A DNA stretch of 64,000 nt from Methylibium sp035476815 (GCA_035476815.1 DATILD010000007.1:33572-97571); one strand, 5' to 3'. Shown: positions 26,678 through 35,488, counted from the first letter of the stretch. The notes: generated by a model not told the origin, from the sequence alone. Numbers and translations: made by a program.

Positions 26678-27967
26678 TCAAGAAAAGGTCTCGGCGAGCC
26701 AGCGCGACAGGTGCCGCCCGGCGATTACCTGGCCGGACTCCTCGCCGTCACCGAGCGGCTGGCCATGGTGGTTGCCGCGCACCCGGTAGCGTTCCTTCCG
26801 GCTGGATCGGATGCCCGCATGGATCGCGTCGACATCGGCCGGAAACACGCAGTTGTCGCCGCTGTACTCGACGAGCAGCGTGGGCTGCTCGATCGACGAA
26901 GCGCACTTCTCCATTGAGGCGTTCGACGACAGCCCCGACCAAGTCGACAGCCACGACTCCGGAGTGACCACGCGCCCAAAGCCCACACTGCCCAGGTTGG
27001 ATACCTCCGGGTCCGCGCCCCACAACGAGCCGACCAGCCGATCCGAGGGGTCGAGCGCCAAGTCCCAGCACCGCAGGTCGGCGTCGGTGCGCCACACGGT
27101 GAAGATCGCACCGTGGCTGGCCAGGGCCTTGTCCTGCGGATCGCGTGACGTCTTGTAGCGCGCCCGCGCCGCTTGTCTCTGTTCAACCTGGGCGAGCGCC
27201 CGCGCGTCCAGACGCGCCACGCGTTCGCGCTGCGCGGCGCGGTAGCGCTCTACGAAGTCGACGCCGTAGCGTGACGACTCTGGCGGCGCTCGATAGCCGT
27301 TGGTGGCGCTGAACGGATCGAGCGCCGCATCGCGCGAGAACGGGTCGGCCTCGTCCGTCACCGAAGGATCCAGCGCGTTCATCAGCAGCACGCCTTGGCC
27401 CGGATGAGGTGAAACAAGCACGACGCCGTCGGCCACGGGAAGCGTGGCCGTGTCGAGCGCCGTCGGCCGGCCTGCGGGCGTACGCCGGACGCGGCGTTCA
27501 GGCGGCAGCAACGACTGCTGGTTGTAGAAGGCGAACAGGCCGGCGCCTCCGGAGTTGCCGAGTAGCACGATCGTCTCGAAGCCGAGCGCGCGCAGATGCA
27601 GCATGCCGGACGCGACGTCATGCAGTGCGAACTCATGCTCCAGGCGCAGATCGTTGCCGATCGATCGTGCCCCCTGAACCCAACAGGCCCAGCCGGCGTC
27701 GAGCACGTCGGGCACGAGGTAATGCGTCGACACGAACTCGCGCGGGTGCATCAGGAACACGGCTTTGCGGGTTGCCGCCCGGCTGTACAGCAGGCCTTGC
27801 ACTGCCTGTCCGTCCCGCGTCGTCAGCGGGAAGGGCCGCGCTTGGAACAGGCCCTCCATGCGTTGGGGCGCCCATGAAGCGCCACGCAGTCCAGCGGTGA
27901 CGGCCATCTTGGGCGAGGTGCTCGCAGGGGCCAACCCGGAGCCAGAAGTCGATGCTCGATCGGACAT
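26678..27967 (-). CDS. Alpha/beta hydrolase
   Basis: A 429-residue protein. The nucleophile elbow GNSGGAG is near residue 145, after IVLL. A likely acid lies in LVEYSGDNCVFPADVD and a likely base in RGNHHGQP near residue 405. A long insertion (about 170-290) covers the core. The substrate is not deducible. It is the first gene of the minus-strand island, and its start faces the TetR gene across 93 bases. Its place before a CoA ligase suggests it frees an acid from an ester or amide, or hydrolyses a ring-cleavage product. There is no clear ribosome site before ATG 27967. Confidence 0.8.
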   Translation of the reverse strand: MSDRASTSGSGLAPASTSPKMAVTAGLRGASWAPQRMEGLFQARPFPLTTRDGQAVQGLLYSRAATRKAVFLMHPREFVSTHYLVPDVLDAGWACWVQGARSIGNDLRLEHEFALHDVASGMLHLRALGFETIVLLGNSGGAGLFAFYNQQSLLPPERRVRRTPAGRPTALDTATLPVADGVVLVSPHPGQGVLLMNALDPSVTDEADPFSRDAALDPFSATNGYRAPPESSRYGVDFVERYRAAQRERVARLDARALAQVEQRQAARARYKTSRDPQDKALASHGAIFTVWRTDADLRCWDLALDPSDRLVGSLWGADPEVSNLGSVGFGRVVTPESWLSTWSGLSSNASMEKCASSIEQPTLLVEYSGDNCVFPADVDAIHAGIRSSRKERYRVRGNHHGQPLGDGEESGQVIAGRHLSRWLAETFS

Positions 27968-28060
27968 TATTTGAGATGCAGTCAAATGCTGATGGCGAAT
28001 GTAGTAGCAAACTGAGGGGATGTCAAATATGATCTGGGTCAACGAACCTGCCCGCATGCA
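27968..28060. promoter_or_regulatory. Divergent promoter region with repeated TCAAAT boxes
   Basis: This 93-base, relatively A+T-rich gap separates the TetR gene from the island's first gene. TTTGA and TCAAA form an inverted repeat with 7 bases between (27970-27986). The half-site TCAAAT returns at 28023-28028 in GATGTCAAATATGATC. Such repeated half-sites in a TetR divergent gap are good operator candidates, and binding there could control both directions. Confidence 0.5.
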
Positions 28061-28855
28061 ATGAAGGCGACCAAGCCCAAACCCGAAGACGAAACCCAGG
28101 CGCCCGCCCGCCGCGCCGGCCGCCGCCCGAAGGGCGCCGATGGCGCACCGGCGCTCTCCCGCGACGCCGTCGTCCAGTGCGCAATCGGGCTCGCGCGCCG
28201 GGAGCCGCTGACCGAGCTGTCGATGGTGCGCGTCGCGCGCGAGATGGCAGTGGCTCCCGGCCTGATCCATTACTACATCGGCAGCCGGGACGACCTGCTC
28301 AGCGCGGTGATCAACTTCGCCTTCAAGGAGCGGATGGAGGCACTGCCGCCGCTCGTCGGCGCATGGCGTACGGACCTGCAGACGGCCTCCAGGCGTGTCG
28401 TGGAAGTCACGGCAGCCTGGCCCGGACTGGGCACCTACATCCTGACGAACAACCGTTTCCGGCTGTTCCAGCGCGTCGAGCCCGGCGAGACCGACTACGG
28501 CCTTACGTTCTTCGACCACATCGGCCGCATCCTCCGCGACGCGGGCTTCACGACGGCACAGGCCGCGCTGGCCTACCACCTGCTGATGCTGTTTATTTCC
28601 AGCATCTCGGCTGAAGTCGAGAAGCGGCTGGCGCCCGGCACCCACCACGACTACATCGTCGGCTACGTGTCCAGGTTCGAGCGAGAAGCGCTACCGGGGG
28701 CCACCTACCTGGTGTCGAGCTTCGCCAAGCTCGATACCGCGACGACCTTCGAAGCCGGGCTGCAACTGCTGCTAGACGGGTTCGAGACATGGCTGCCACC
28801 AGCCAAGGTCGCTGCAAATGTTCGCAAGCTAAAGCGCGACGGACCGCCTCGGTAG
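28061..28855 (+). CDS. TetR-family transcriptional regulator
   Basis: A 264-residue protein. A basic N-terminal tail (APARRAGRRPKGA) precedes a TetR helix-turn-helix domain at about 35-80 (LSMVRVAREMAVAPGLIHYY, then IGSRDDLLSAVI). The rest is a helical ligand-binding domain. It is the only regulator next to the ~20-kb minus-strand array and points away from it, so it probably represses the island and responds to a pathway compound. It is somewhat longer than the usual ~200-residue TetR protein because of the tails at both ends. Confidence 0.88.
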   Translation: MKATKPKPEDETQAPARRAGRRPKGADGAPALSRDAVVQCAIGLARREPLTELSMVRVAREMAVAPGLIHYYIGSRDDLLSAVINFAFKERMEALPPLVGAWRTDLQTASRRVVEVTAAWPGLGTYILTNNRFRLFQRVEPGETDYGLTFFDHIGRILRDAGFTTAQAALAYHLLMLFISSISAEVEKRLAPGTHHDYIVGYVSRFEREALPGATYLVSSFAKLDTATTFEAGLQLLLDGFETWLPPAKVAANVRKLKRDGPPR

Positions 28856-28972
28856 TGCACTTCGTCTAGCGAGGTGCGTTTCGTCGAGTCGCGTTCGCGA
28901 TTGAGTCCTAGGAACTCAGACCAATCCTCGAACTGCCGTGCGGTTCAGCTTGCTGCATTGCAGCGGCACAAA

Positions 28973-28996
28973 CCTAAACGGCTGTTGCCGTTTAGG
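28973..28996. terminator. Perfect 10-bp stem with tetraloop after the TetR gene
   Basis: CCTAAACGGC and GCCGTTTAGG flank the loop TGTT, 118 bases past the TetR stop. The next gene points towards it, so it lies between convergent genes. There is no T-run, so it may act as a Rho-assisted terminator or transcript stabiliser. The rest of the 215-base gap shows nothing else clear. Confidence 0.45.
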
Positions 28997-29071
28997 GAGT
29001 CGAGGCCGAACGGCCGAGTTCACTGTCTGAAGCAGTCCGCCAAGTGCGCAGCTGTGTCGGCTTCGGGCCGG

Positions 29072-29683
29072 CTACTCGAACTGCACCTTGATCTCGTCAA
29101 CGCCGACGCTGATGCTTTGGACCTTGAGCCCGAAACGAAGCTCCTCCGGTCGGAAGGTCCGCAACGGATAGCCTTGCAGCGCTTCCTGCACGACGGCCGC
29201 ACTGATGCGCTCGAGGTTCTGTGCGTCGCTGCCGGTGACGCCGTCGATCCGCAGTTGCTCCGCGCGCGGGTCCTGAAGGCGCACGGCCAAGCCAGCGTCA
29301 TCCCAGCGCAGGCCACTGCTCACAGTCACCCGCCCGCCCATGGAAGATGGGCGCAGCAAAGGGCTGACGATCAACAATCGTGACGCAAGCGTGGCGCGGT
29401 TGGCGCTGCCGTCCAGCACAAGCTGCGGGTCGTGCAGCGACACCGAGGCCAGCTCACCATAGCGGCGCGCGATCGGGAAGCGCCTAGCCAGTTCGGCGTG
29501 CAGTTCATCGCGAGTGATGGTGAACTCGTTCAGAAGCAAGTTCAGACCGGCACAGGCCGGCCGCACCTGCATGCACAGCATAGGAACCAAGATCGCAGCC
29601 AGTCCGGTGTGCAGCAATGGCCGTCTGCCTACTAGAGAGGCGTCGGATCCGCAGCGTCGGACCGAGAACAGATCGTTGACCAT
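29072..29683 (-). CDS. DUF1439 (YceB-like) envelope protein
   Basis: A 203-residue protein. A hydrophobic segment at about 27-47 (LHTGLAAILVPMLCMQVRPA) looks like a signal or anchor. The mature part (LNEFTITRDELHAELARRFP, then PQLVLDGSANRATLASRLLI) resembles DUF1439 proteins such as E. coli YceB, small lipid-binding-like lipoproteins. No clean lipobox is visible, although a Cys occurs near the end of the hydrophobic stretch. ATG 29683 is chosen; an in-frame TTG at 29725 is the alternative. Function is unknown. Confidence 0.65.
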   Translation of the reverse strand: MVNDLFSVRRCGSDASLVGRRPLLHTGLAAILVPMLCMQVRPACAGLNLLLNEFTITRDELHAELARRFPIARRYGELASVSLHDPQLVLDGSANRATLASRLLIVSPLLRPSSMGGRVTVSSGLRWDDAGLAVRLQDPRAEQLRIDGVTGSDAQNLERISAAVVQEALQGYPLRTFRPEELRFGLKVQSISVGVDEIKVQFE

Positions 29684-30013
29684 GCTGACGAGCTTGCCAC
29701 ACACCTCAAGCGCACTGGGTATCAAGACACTCCGCGGCGCTCAACGATCGCCTGCCATCCATCGGATCCATCTGTCGCTCCGTCGGGAAAGTGCAGGGCC
29801 CTAGATGACTGCTCCTGGCCGCGAGTGTGAAGCCATGCAGAGTCCCGAGAGCCGACATACGGCGACTGCACCGGGGAGGTGCGCAGAATCTGCTTGTCCC
29901 CGTGCCGGGTGTCCTGCGCGACGTCCCGGGGTCACCAGCCTGCGGGCCGACAGTTCGCGCCAGACGCTCGCCGTCACGCGTGGCATGTCCAAGGGCGGCG
30001 TCGCCCCCGCCGC
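29684..30013. other. 330-base intergenic region with no recognised gene
   Basis: I see no convincing coding sequence, RNA or repeat here. A 63-codon minus-strand frame (29801-29992) is open but its translation resembles nothing known, and GC-rich DNA often leaves such frames open by chance. Confidence 0.5.
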
Positions 30014-30382
30014 TCAAGCCTTCACTTCGACCACCTGTTCGAAGCCGCCGAAGATCATGCGTTTGCCATCGAAGGGCATGGGCGGGTTGCCGGGTGTGGC
30101 CGGGTCCATGCGCGGGTCTTCCATCATCTTCTTCATGGCGGCGTCGCGCGTGGCCTTGTCCGGCCATTCGACCCACGCAAAGGCCACCGTCTCTTCGGCC
30201 GTGGCCTGCACTGCGCGGCGGAAATCTGTGACCTTGCCGTCGGGGACGTCGTCGCCCCAAGCCTCGATCACACGGATGGCGCCCAGCTCGATGAACAACG
30301 GGTCGAAGTGGCGCGCGTGCTCGATGAACTTCTGCTTGTTGGCGGTGGGGACCGCGATCACGAAACCATCGATGTATGACAT
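30014..30382 (-). CDS. DUF1428 family protein
   Basis: A 122-residue protein starting MSYIDGFVIAVPTANKQKFI and containing VIEAWGDDVPDGKVTDFRRA and KRMIFGGFEQVVEV, the standard blocks of DUF1428, an ABM/dimeric alpha-beta-barrel family. AGGAG is found nine bases before the ATG at 30382. Length and sequence are complete. Family members have no established reaction; it is flanked by unrelated genes and is probably monocistronic. Confidence 0.9.
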   Translation of the reverse strand: MSYIDGFVIAVPTANKQKFIEHARHFDPLFIELGAIRVIEAWGDDVPDGKVTDFRRAVQATAEETVAFAWVEWPDKATRDAAMKKMMEDPRMDPATPGNPPMPFDGKRMIFGGFEQVVEVKA

Positions 30383-30837
30383 GTCTGCACTCCTGTTGGG
30401 TTGACCGGTCGGCGCACCCGCCTGAGGGCGCCTCGCATCCCATCGACGAACGACAGGAAGCCAAATCGACATGGCCTGCCCGGCAGGAGGACACGCGCCC
30501 TTTGGCGGCGCTGGAGCAGCGCCGCTGCGGAATGCCCTGACGGGCCAGCCGCCGCGGCGCCCTCAGCGTAGACCCCTTGGCCCCGCGTGTCACGCTGGAG
30601 CAACCCGAGCACTGACATTCAACAATGCCCGCTCCTGGCCGGCCACAGGCAGTCGCCGGCGGTGCCCTCCGACCCGATCCTGACGCCGACGCGTCGGATC
30701 GCAGCGCCGCCAAGCCGTCGTTTGCGCCACTCCGTGCAGCGGACGCTTCTTCGACGCCGATGCCGAGGCCGAGGCTTGTCCACGGTCAGGTGCATGTCTT
30801 AAGCTGCCTCGAGTCCTGTCGTGCCGAAGGTGTTCCG
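30383..30837. other. 455-base divergent intergenic region
   Basis: The region separates the DUF1428 gene from the HSL-type esterase, so it must hold both promoters. A stem GCGGCGCT/AGCGCCGC with five bases between lies at 30505-30525. No further coding sequence or repeat is recognised. Confidence 0.4.
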
Positions 30838-31740
30838 ATGAATGAGCTTGAACGACTGGAAGCCATGCTTCGTGCGCGGCCGGCGTCCCTCGCCATCGAG
30901 CAGCGTCGGGCGGCCTCCGACGCGCTGGGCGATCTCTTCCCGCTGGCGGCGGATGTCCATGTGGAGCCGGTGGACGCGCATGGCGTTCCCGCGGAATGGA
31001 CGTCCACGCCTGGCGCGCGCACCCCCAGCGAGGTCATCCTCTATCTGCACGGCGGGGGCTATGTCTGGGGCTCGCTGAAGAGCCACCGGCACCTCGTGAG
31101 CGAGCTGGGGCGCGCGGCGGCGATGAGAACGCTCGCCCTCGACTACCGGCGCGCCCCCGAGTTCCCGTTTCCGCATGCCCTCGACGATGCGGTCAGCGGA
31201 TACGGCTTCCTCCTGGATGCCGGCTTCGACCCTCGCTGGATCGCGGTCGCCGGCGATAGCGCGGGAGCCGGCCTGGCCGTGGCCTTGCTCGTCCGGCTGA
31301 AGGAACTGGGCCTGCCGCAGCCGGCCTGCGCATTGCTTCTCTCGCCCTGGACCGACATGACAGCGACCGCGGACAGCTACGGCCGCAACGCGCAGCGAGA
31401 TCCGGTCCTCGACCGCGAGATCATGCGGTTCCTGGCCGAGCAGTACCTTGGCAAGCGGTCACGAGCGACGCCTCTGGCATCGCCGGTTTTCGCCGATCTG
31501 AACGGCATCGCCCCTCTCACGATCTTCGTCGGGGCCACGGAGGCCTTGCTGGACGACGCGGTCGCACTCGCCCGCGCGGCGGGTCTCGCCGATGTGGGCG
31601 TGCGGCTGGAGATCTGGCCGCGGATGTTCCACGTCTGGGCCACCTACCATCAGGTGTTGGCGCAAGGCAGGCAAGCGGTCGCAAGAGCCGGAAGGCTGTT
31701 GCGCGAGGCCGTGGCGGCGGCTTCGAGCGGCGACGGCTGA
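30838..31740 (+). CDS. HSL-family (family IV) alpha/beta hydrolase esterase
   Basis: A 300-residue hydrolase with the oxyanion-hole motif HGGG at 71-74 (LYLHGGGYVWGS) and the nucleophile Ser141 in GDSAG (VAGDSAGAGLA). The acid is probably in FVGATEALLDDA and the base in RMFHVWA. These are all hallmarks of hormone-sensitive-lipase-like bacterial esterases, which cleave short acyl esters in the cytoplasm. The ATG at 30838 follows GAAGG. The upstream in-frame stretch has no similarity. It is convergent with pyruvate kinase and has no operon partner. Confidence 0.88.
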   Translation: MNELERLEAMLRARPASLAIEQRRAASDALGDLFPLAADVHVEPVDAHGVPAEWTSTPGARTPSEVILYLHGGGYVWGSLKSHRHLVSELGRAAAMRTLALDYRRAPEFPFPHALDDAVSGYGFLLDAGFDPRWIAVAGDSAGAGLAVALLVRLKELGLPQPACALLLSPWTDMTATADSYGRNAQRDPVLDREIMRFLAEQYLGKRSRATPLASPVFADLNGIAPLTIFVGATEALLDDAVALARAAGLADVGVRLEIWPRMFHVWATYHQVLAQGRQAVARAGRLLREAVAAASSGDG

Positions 31741-31796
31741 TGCATCGGCATCACCCGCGGCCACGCCCCGTCAAGAGGAACTGCCGCCCCGGCGCC

Positions 31797-33215
31797 TCAA
31801 TCGATCCGCGCGATGCGGAGCAGATTGGTCGTCCCCGACGTCCCGAACGGCATCCCTGCGGCCACGACCACCGTTTGGCCGGCCTGACCGAAGCCCTCGG
31901 CAGCGACGGTCCGGCAGGCCAGTTCGCTCATCCCGGCCACGTCGGCGACCTCGTCGCACACCACCGCATGGACGCCCCACACGAGGGCCAGCCGCCTTGC
32001 GGTCTGGGTGCTCGGCGTCATGCCGAGGATCGGCGAGGTGGGTCGTTCGCGCGCCATGCGCAGCGCGGAGTGGCCCGAGCTCGTGTAGGCGACCGTGGCG
32101 GCCGCCTGCAGCAGGCCCGCCACCAGGCGCAGCGCCGCACCGATGGCATCGGCGGCCTCCGGGCGGGCCTCGGAGCGTGACGCGTCGATGGCTCGCCGGT
32201 AATGCGGATCGGTCTCGGTCTGCACGATGATGCGGTCCATCATGCGGACCGATTCGACCGGGTAGCCGCCCGAGGCCGACTCGGCCGACAGCATCACCGC
32301 GTCGGCACCGTCGTAGATCGCGGTCGCCACGTCCGACGCCTCGGCCCGCGTGGGCACCGGCGCCGCGACCATCGACTCGAGCATCTGGGTGGCGACGATC
32401 ACCGGCTTGCCGAGCGCCCGGCAGACCCGCACGATGCGCTTCTGGATCGCCGGCACCTGCTCGGCCGGCAGCTCGACGCCGAGGTCGCCGCGCGCCACCA
32501 TCACGGCGTCGCTGGCTTCGACGATCGCTTCGAGACGGTCGATCGCCGCGGGCTTCTCGAGCTTGGCGACGATCGCGGCCCGGCCCTGCACCAGCCGCTG
32601 CACCTCGACGATGTCCTCGGGCCGCTGCACGAAGGACAGCGCCACCCAGTCGACGCCGAGTCCGAGGCCGAAGTCCAGGTCGCGCCGGTCCTTGTCGGTC
32701 AGCGCCGACAGCGGCAGCACGACGCCGGGCACGTTGACGCCCTTGCGGTCGGACAGCGTGCCGCCGTCGATCACGCGCGTGTCGGCGAAGTCGGCGCCGC
32801 AGCGCTCGACGCGCAGGCGCACGCGCCCGTCGTCGAGCAGCAGCTCGGCGCCGGCGACCAGCGCCGCGAAGATCTCCGGGTGCGGCAGCGCGACGCGGCT
32901 CGCGTCGCCGCCGCGCTCGCGGTCCAGGTCCAGGCGGAACGGTGCGCCGGCCGCCAGCCGCACCGGTCCGTCGGCAAACGTCCCGATGCGCAGCTTCGGG
33001 CCTTGCAGGTCGAGCAGCACGCCGATCGGCCGGCCGCGCTCGCGCTCGATCGCGCGCAGCGTGTCGAGGCGCCGGCGGTGGTCGTCGTGGCTGCCGTGGC
33101 TGAAGTTCAGCCGGAAGACATCGGCGCCCGCGTCGAACAGCGCCTCGATGGTGGCCCGGTCGGTGCTGGCCGGGCCGAGCGTGGCGACGATCTTGGCGTG
33201 GCGGGTGCGGTGCAT
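31797..33215 (-). CDS. pyk: Pyruvate kinase
   Basis: A 472-residue complete pyruvate kinase. The N-terminal barrel starts KIVATLGPASTDRATIEALF, with substrate-site segments FRLNFSHGSHDDH and GVLLDLQGPKLRIG. The active-site signature is IVAKLEKPAAIDRLEAIVEA, followed by VMVARGDLGVELPAEQVP and KPVIVATQMLESM. The C-terminal allosteric domain is present. It converts phosphoenolpyruvate and ADP to pyruvate and ATP. AAGGACG precedes the ATG at 33215. It lies 28 bases downstream of the Bug-protein gene, so it may be read through from the dehydrogenase promoter, which would tie malate/tartrate use to glycolysis. Confidence 0.97.
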   Translation of the reverse strand: MHRTRHAKIVATLGPASTDRATIEALFDAGADVFRLNFSHGSHDDHRRRLDTLRAIERERGRPIGVLLDLQGPKLRIGTFADGPVRLAAGAPFRLDLDRERGGDASRVALPHPEIFAALVAGAELLLDDGRVRLRVERCGADFADTRVIDGGTLSDRKGVNVPGVVLPLSALTDKDRRDLDFGLGLGVDWVALSFVQRPEDIVEVQRLVQGRAAIVAKLEKPAAIDRLEAIVEASDAVMVARGDLGVELPAEQVPAIQKRIVRVCRALGKPVIVATQMLESMVAAPVPTRAEASDVATAIYDGADAVMLSAESASGGYPVESVRMMDRIIVQTETDPHYRRAIDASRSEARPEAADAIGAALRLVAGLLQAAATVAYTSSGHSALRMARERPTSPILGMTPSTQTARRLALVWGVHAVVCDEVADVAGMSELACRTVAAEGFGQAGQTVVVAAGMPFGTSGTTNLLRIARID

Positions 33216-33243
33216 CAGGCGTCCTTGCAGCGGGCTTCGGTGA

Positions 33244-34245
33244 TCACTCGATCACGACCTTGGCGTCCTTCACCAGCCTGGCGAACTTCTCGGTCTCGTC
33301 CTTCACCTGCTTGGCCATCTGCTCCTGGCTGCTGCCGATGGGCTCGGCGCCGATCTCGTCCATGCGCTTCCTGAACTCGGGCGACTGGATGATCTTGACC
33401 ATCTCGGTGCCGAGCCGCGCGACGATGTCCTTGGGCGTCGCGGCCGGCGCGAGCACGCCGAACCAGGTGCCGATGTTGAAGCCCTTGAGGCCCGCCTCGT
33501 CCAGCGTCGGCACGTCCGGCAGGGCCGGCGAGCGCTTGGCCGTCGTGACCGCCAGCGGGCGCAGCTTGCCGGCCTTGATGTGCGGCAGCAGCGGCGTCAG
33601 CGTGTCGAAGGACATCGCGATCTGCCCGCCCAGCAGGTCGGTGGTCAGCGGACCGCTGCCCTTGTAGGGCACGTGCAGCAGCGGCATGCCGGTCATGTTC
33701 TCGAACTGGGTGCCGATCAGGTGCTGGGCCGTGCCGTTGCCGTTGGAGCCGTAGCTGAGCTGCTCCTTCGAGGCCTTGCCCAGCGCCACCAGCTCGGCGA
33801 CGGTCTTGGCCGGCGACGCCGCGTTGACGACCAGCACGTTGGGCACCAGCGCGATGGTGGTGATCGGCGTCAGGTCCTTCTGGAAGTCGTAGGGCAGCTT
33901 CTTGTAGACGCTGCTGGCGATGGTGTGGTGCACCGCGCCGATCAGCAGCGTGTAGCCATCGGGCTTGGCCTTGGCCACGTAGTCGGCGCCGAGCGTCGCA
34001 CCGGCGCCGGGCTTGCTCTCGACGATGACGGTCTGGCCGAGGGTCTGCGTCAGCCGGTCGGCCAGCGCACGGGCCAGCACGTCGGTGGTGCCGCCGGCCG
34101 GGAAGGGCACGACCAGGGTCACGGGCTTGGCCGTGGGCCAGGTGTCGGCCTGGGCGGCGCCGCAGCCCAGCGTCAGCGCCAGCGCGCAGGCCTGCAGCAG
34201 CGCGCGGCGTCCGACGCGGTTCGAAGTGGTGGTGGATGCAGTCAT
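33244..34245 (-). CDS. Bug-family tripartite tricarboxylate transporter substrate-binding protein
   Basis: A 333-residue periplasmic protein. A signal peptide (RRALLQACALALTLGCGAAQ) leads into KPVTLVVPFPAGGTTDVLAR, the signature first strand of Bug proteins. GAGATLGADYVAKAKPDGYT and the YGSNGNGTAQHLIG loop follow. Such proteins bind carboxylates for TctAB-type carriers, but no tctA or tctB gene is present here, as is common for Bug proteins in Burkholderiales. AGGAGAC lies before ATG 34245. Co-orientation with the dehydrogenase gene 28 bases upstream suggests it captures malate, tartrate or a related acid. Confidence 0.92.
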   Translation of the reverse strand: MTASTTTSNRVGRRALLQACALALTLGCGAAQADTWPTAKPVTLVVPFPAGGTTDVLARALADRLTQTLGQTVIVESKPGAGATLGADYVAKAKPDGYTLLIGAVHHTIASSVYKKLPYDFQKDLTPITTIALVPNVLVVNAASPAKTVAELVALGKASKEQLSYGSNGNGTAQHLIGTQFENMTGMPLLHVPYKGSGPLTTDLLGGQIAMSFDTLTPLLPHIKAGKLRPLAVTTAKRSPALPDVPTLDEAGLKGFNIGTWFGVLAPAATPKDIVARLGTEMVKIIQSPEFRKRMDEIGAEPIGSSQEQMAKQVKDETEKFARLVKDAKVVIE

Positions 34246-34273
34246 GGCTTGTCTCCTCGTGGGCAGCTCGGGA

Positions 34274-35362
34274 TCAGGCGGCCTGGCGCTGCGCGGCGGC
34301 GGCCAGTTGCTGGCACACGGCCTGGGTCACGTCGGCCGTGGTGGCCGTGCCGCCCAGGTCGCGGGTGTGCAGCGCGGGCGTGGCCGTCACGCGCTCGATC
34401 GCCTGCATCAGGCGCTGGGCCGCGGCCGCTTCGCCCAGGTGCTCGAGCAGCATCACCGCCGACCAGAAGGTGCCGACCGGATTGGCCAGGCCCTTGCCCA
34501 TGATGTCGAAGGCCGAGCCGTGGATGGGTTCGAACATCGACGGGTAGCGGCGCTCGGGATCGATGTTGCCGGTGGGCGCGATGCCCAGGCTGCCGGCCAG
34601 CGCGGCGGCCAGGTCGCTCAGGATGTCGGCATGCAGGTTGGTGGCGACGATGGTGTCCAGCGTGGCCGGCCGGTTGACCATGCGGGCGGTGGCGGCGTCG
34701 ACCAGTTCCTTGTCCCACTTCACGTCCGGGAACTCGGCGGCCACCTGGCTGGCGATCTCGTCCCACATCACCATCGCATGGCGCTGGGCGTTGCTCTTGG
34801 TGATGACGGTCAGCAGCTTGCGGGGCCTTGATGCCGCCAGCTTGAAGGCATAGCGCAGGATGCGCTCGACGCCGACGCGGGTCATCATCGACACGTCGGT
34901 CGCGGCCTCGATCGGGTGGCCCTGGTGGACGCGGCCGCCAACGCCGGCGTATTCGCCCTCCGAGTTCTCGCGCACGATGACCCAGTTCAGGTCCTCGGGC
35001 CTGCAGCGCTTCAGCGGCCCGTCGATGCCGGGCAGGATGCGCGTCGGCCGCACGTTGGCGTACTGGTCGAAGCCCTGGCAGATCTTCAGGCGCAGGCCCC
35101 ACAGCGTGATGTGGTCGGGGATGTGCGGGTCGCCGGCCGAGCCGAACAGGATCGCGTCCTTGCCGCGCAGCGCATCCAGGCCGTCGGCCGGCATCATTTC
35201 GCCGTGGGCGCGGAACCAGTCGCCGCCCCAGTCGAAGTTCTCGAACTCGAAGCCGAACGAGCCGTCGGCGGCCGCCAGGGCCTCCAGCACGCGCCGGCCG
35301 GCGGGCACGACTTCCTTGCCGATCCCGTCGCCGGGAATCGTCGCGATACGGTAGGTCTTCAT
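34274..35362 (-). CDS. Tartrate dehydrogenase/D-malate dehydrogenase (decarboxylating)
   Basis: A 362-residue member of the isocitrate/isopropylmalate dehydrogenase family. It begins IATIPGDGIGKEVVPAGRRV, then has DWFRAHGEMMPADGLDALRG, FGSAGDPHIPDHITLWGLRL and the catalytic segment WVIVRENSEGEYAGVGG. The C-terminal block FEPIHGSAFDIMGKGLANPV is the NAD and metal site. The HIPDHITLWG and NSEGEY variants match the TtuC/DmlA (YeaU) branch rather than leuB. It makes pyruvate and CO2 from D-malate or acts on tartrate. AGGAGAT precedes ATG 35362. The divergent LysR gene mirrors the dmlR-dmlA arrangement in E. coli. Confidence 0.88.
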   Translation of the reverse strand: MKTYRIATIPGDGIGKEVVPAGRRVLEALAAADGSFGFEFENFDWGGDWFRAHGEMMPADGLDALRGKDAILFGSAGDPHIPDHITLWGLRLKICQGFDQYANVRPTRILPGIDGPLKRCRPEDLNWVIVRENSEGEYAGVGGRVHQGHPIEAATDVSMMTRVGVERILRYAFKLAASRPRKLLTVITKSNAQRHAMVMWDEIASQVAAEFPDVKWDKELVDAATARMVNRPATLDTIVATNLHADILSDLAAALAGSLGIAPTGNIDPERRYPSMFEPIHGSAFDIMGKGLANPVGTFWSAVMLLEHLGEAAAAQRLMQAIERVTATPALHTRDLGGTATTADVTQAVCQQLAAAAQRQAA

Positions 35363-35424
35363 CGGTATCTCCTGAGGTGATGCGGTGGCGATGCGAGGAC
35401 TTTAGGAACTGGACGTACCCACGT

Positions 35425-35464
35425 TGCATGCGTAAAGTGAATGCATCGTCAACCTGAAGTTGAC
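35425..35464. promoter_or_regulatory. Two LysR-type inverted repeats in the dehydrogenase/LysR gap
   Basis: TGCAT and ATGCA lie 11 bases apart (35425-35429, 35441-35445). Next to them GTCAAC and GTTGAC lie 5 bases apart (35448-35453, 35459-35464). Both are perfect inverted repeats with a T-N11-A-like geometry, located 25-65 bases before the LysR start and 60-100 before the dehydrogenase start. They are good candidates for the recognition and activation sites of the divergent regulator. Confidence 0.6.
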
Positions 35465-35488
35465 AAACTGCAGTCCAGGACACCGCCC

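Noticed and set aside
29801..29992. Small minus-strand gene of 63 codons
   Set aside because: No ribosome site, no recognisable similarity, and it lies in a region without clear coding bias.
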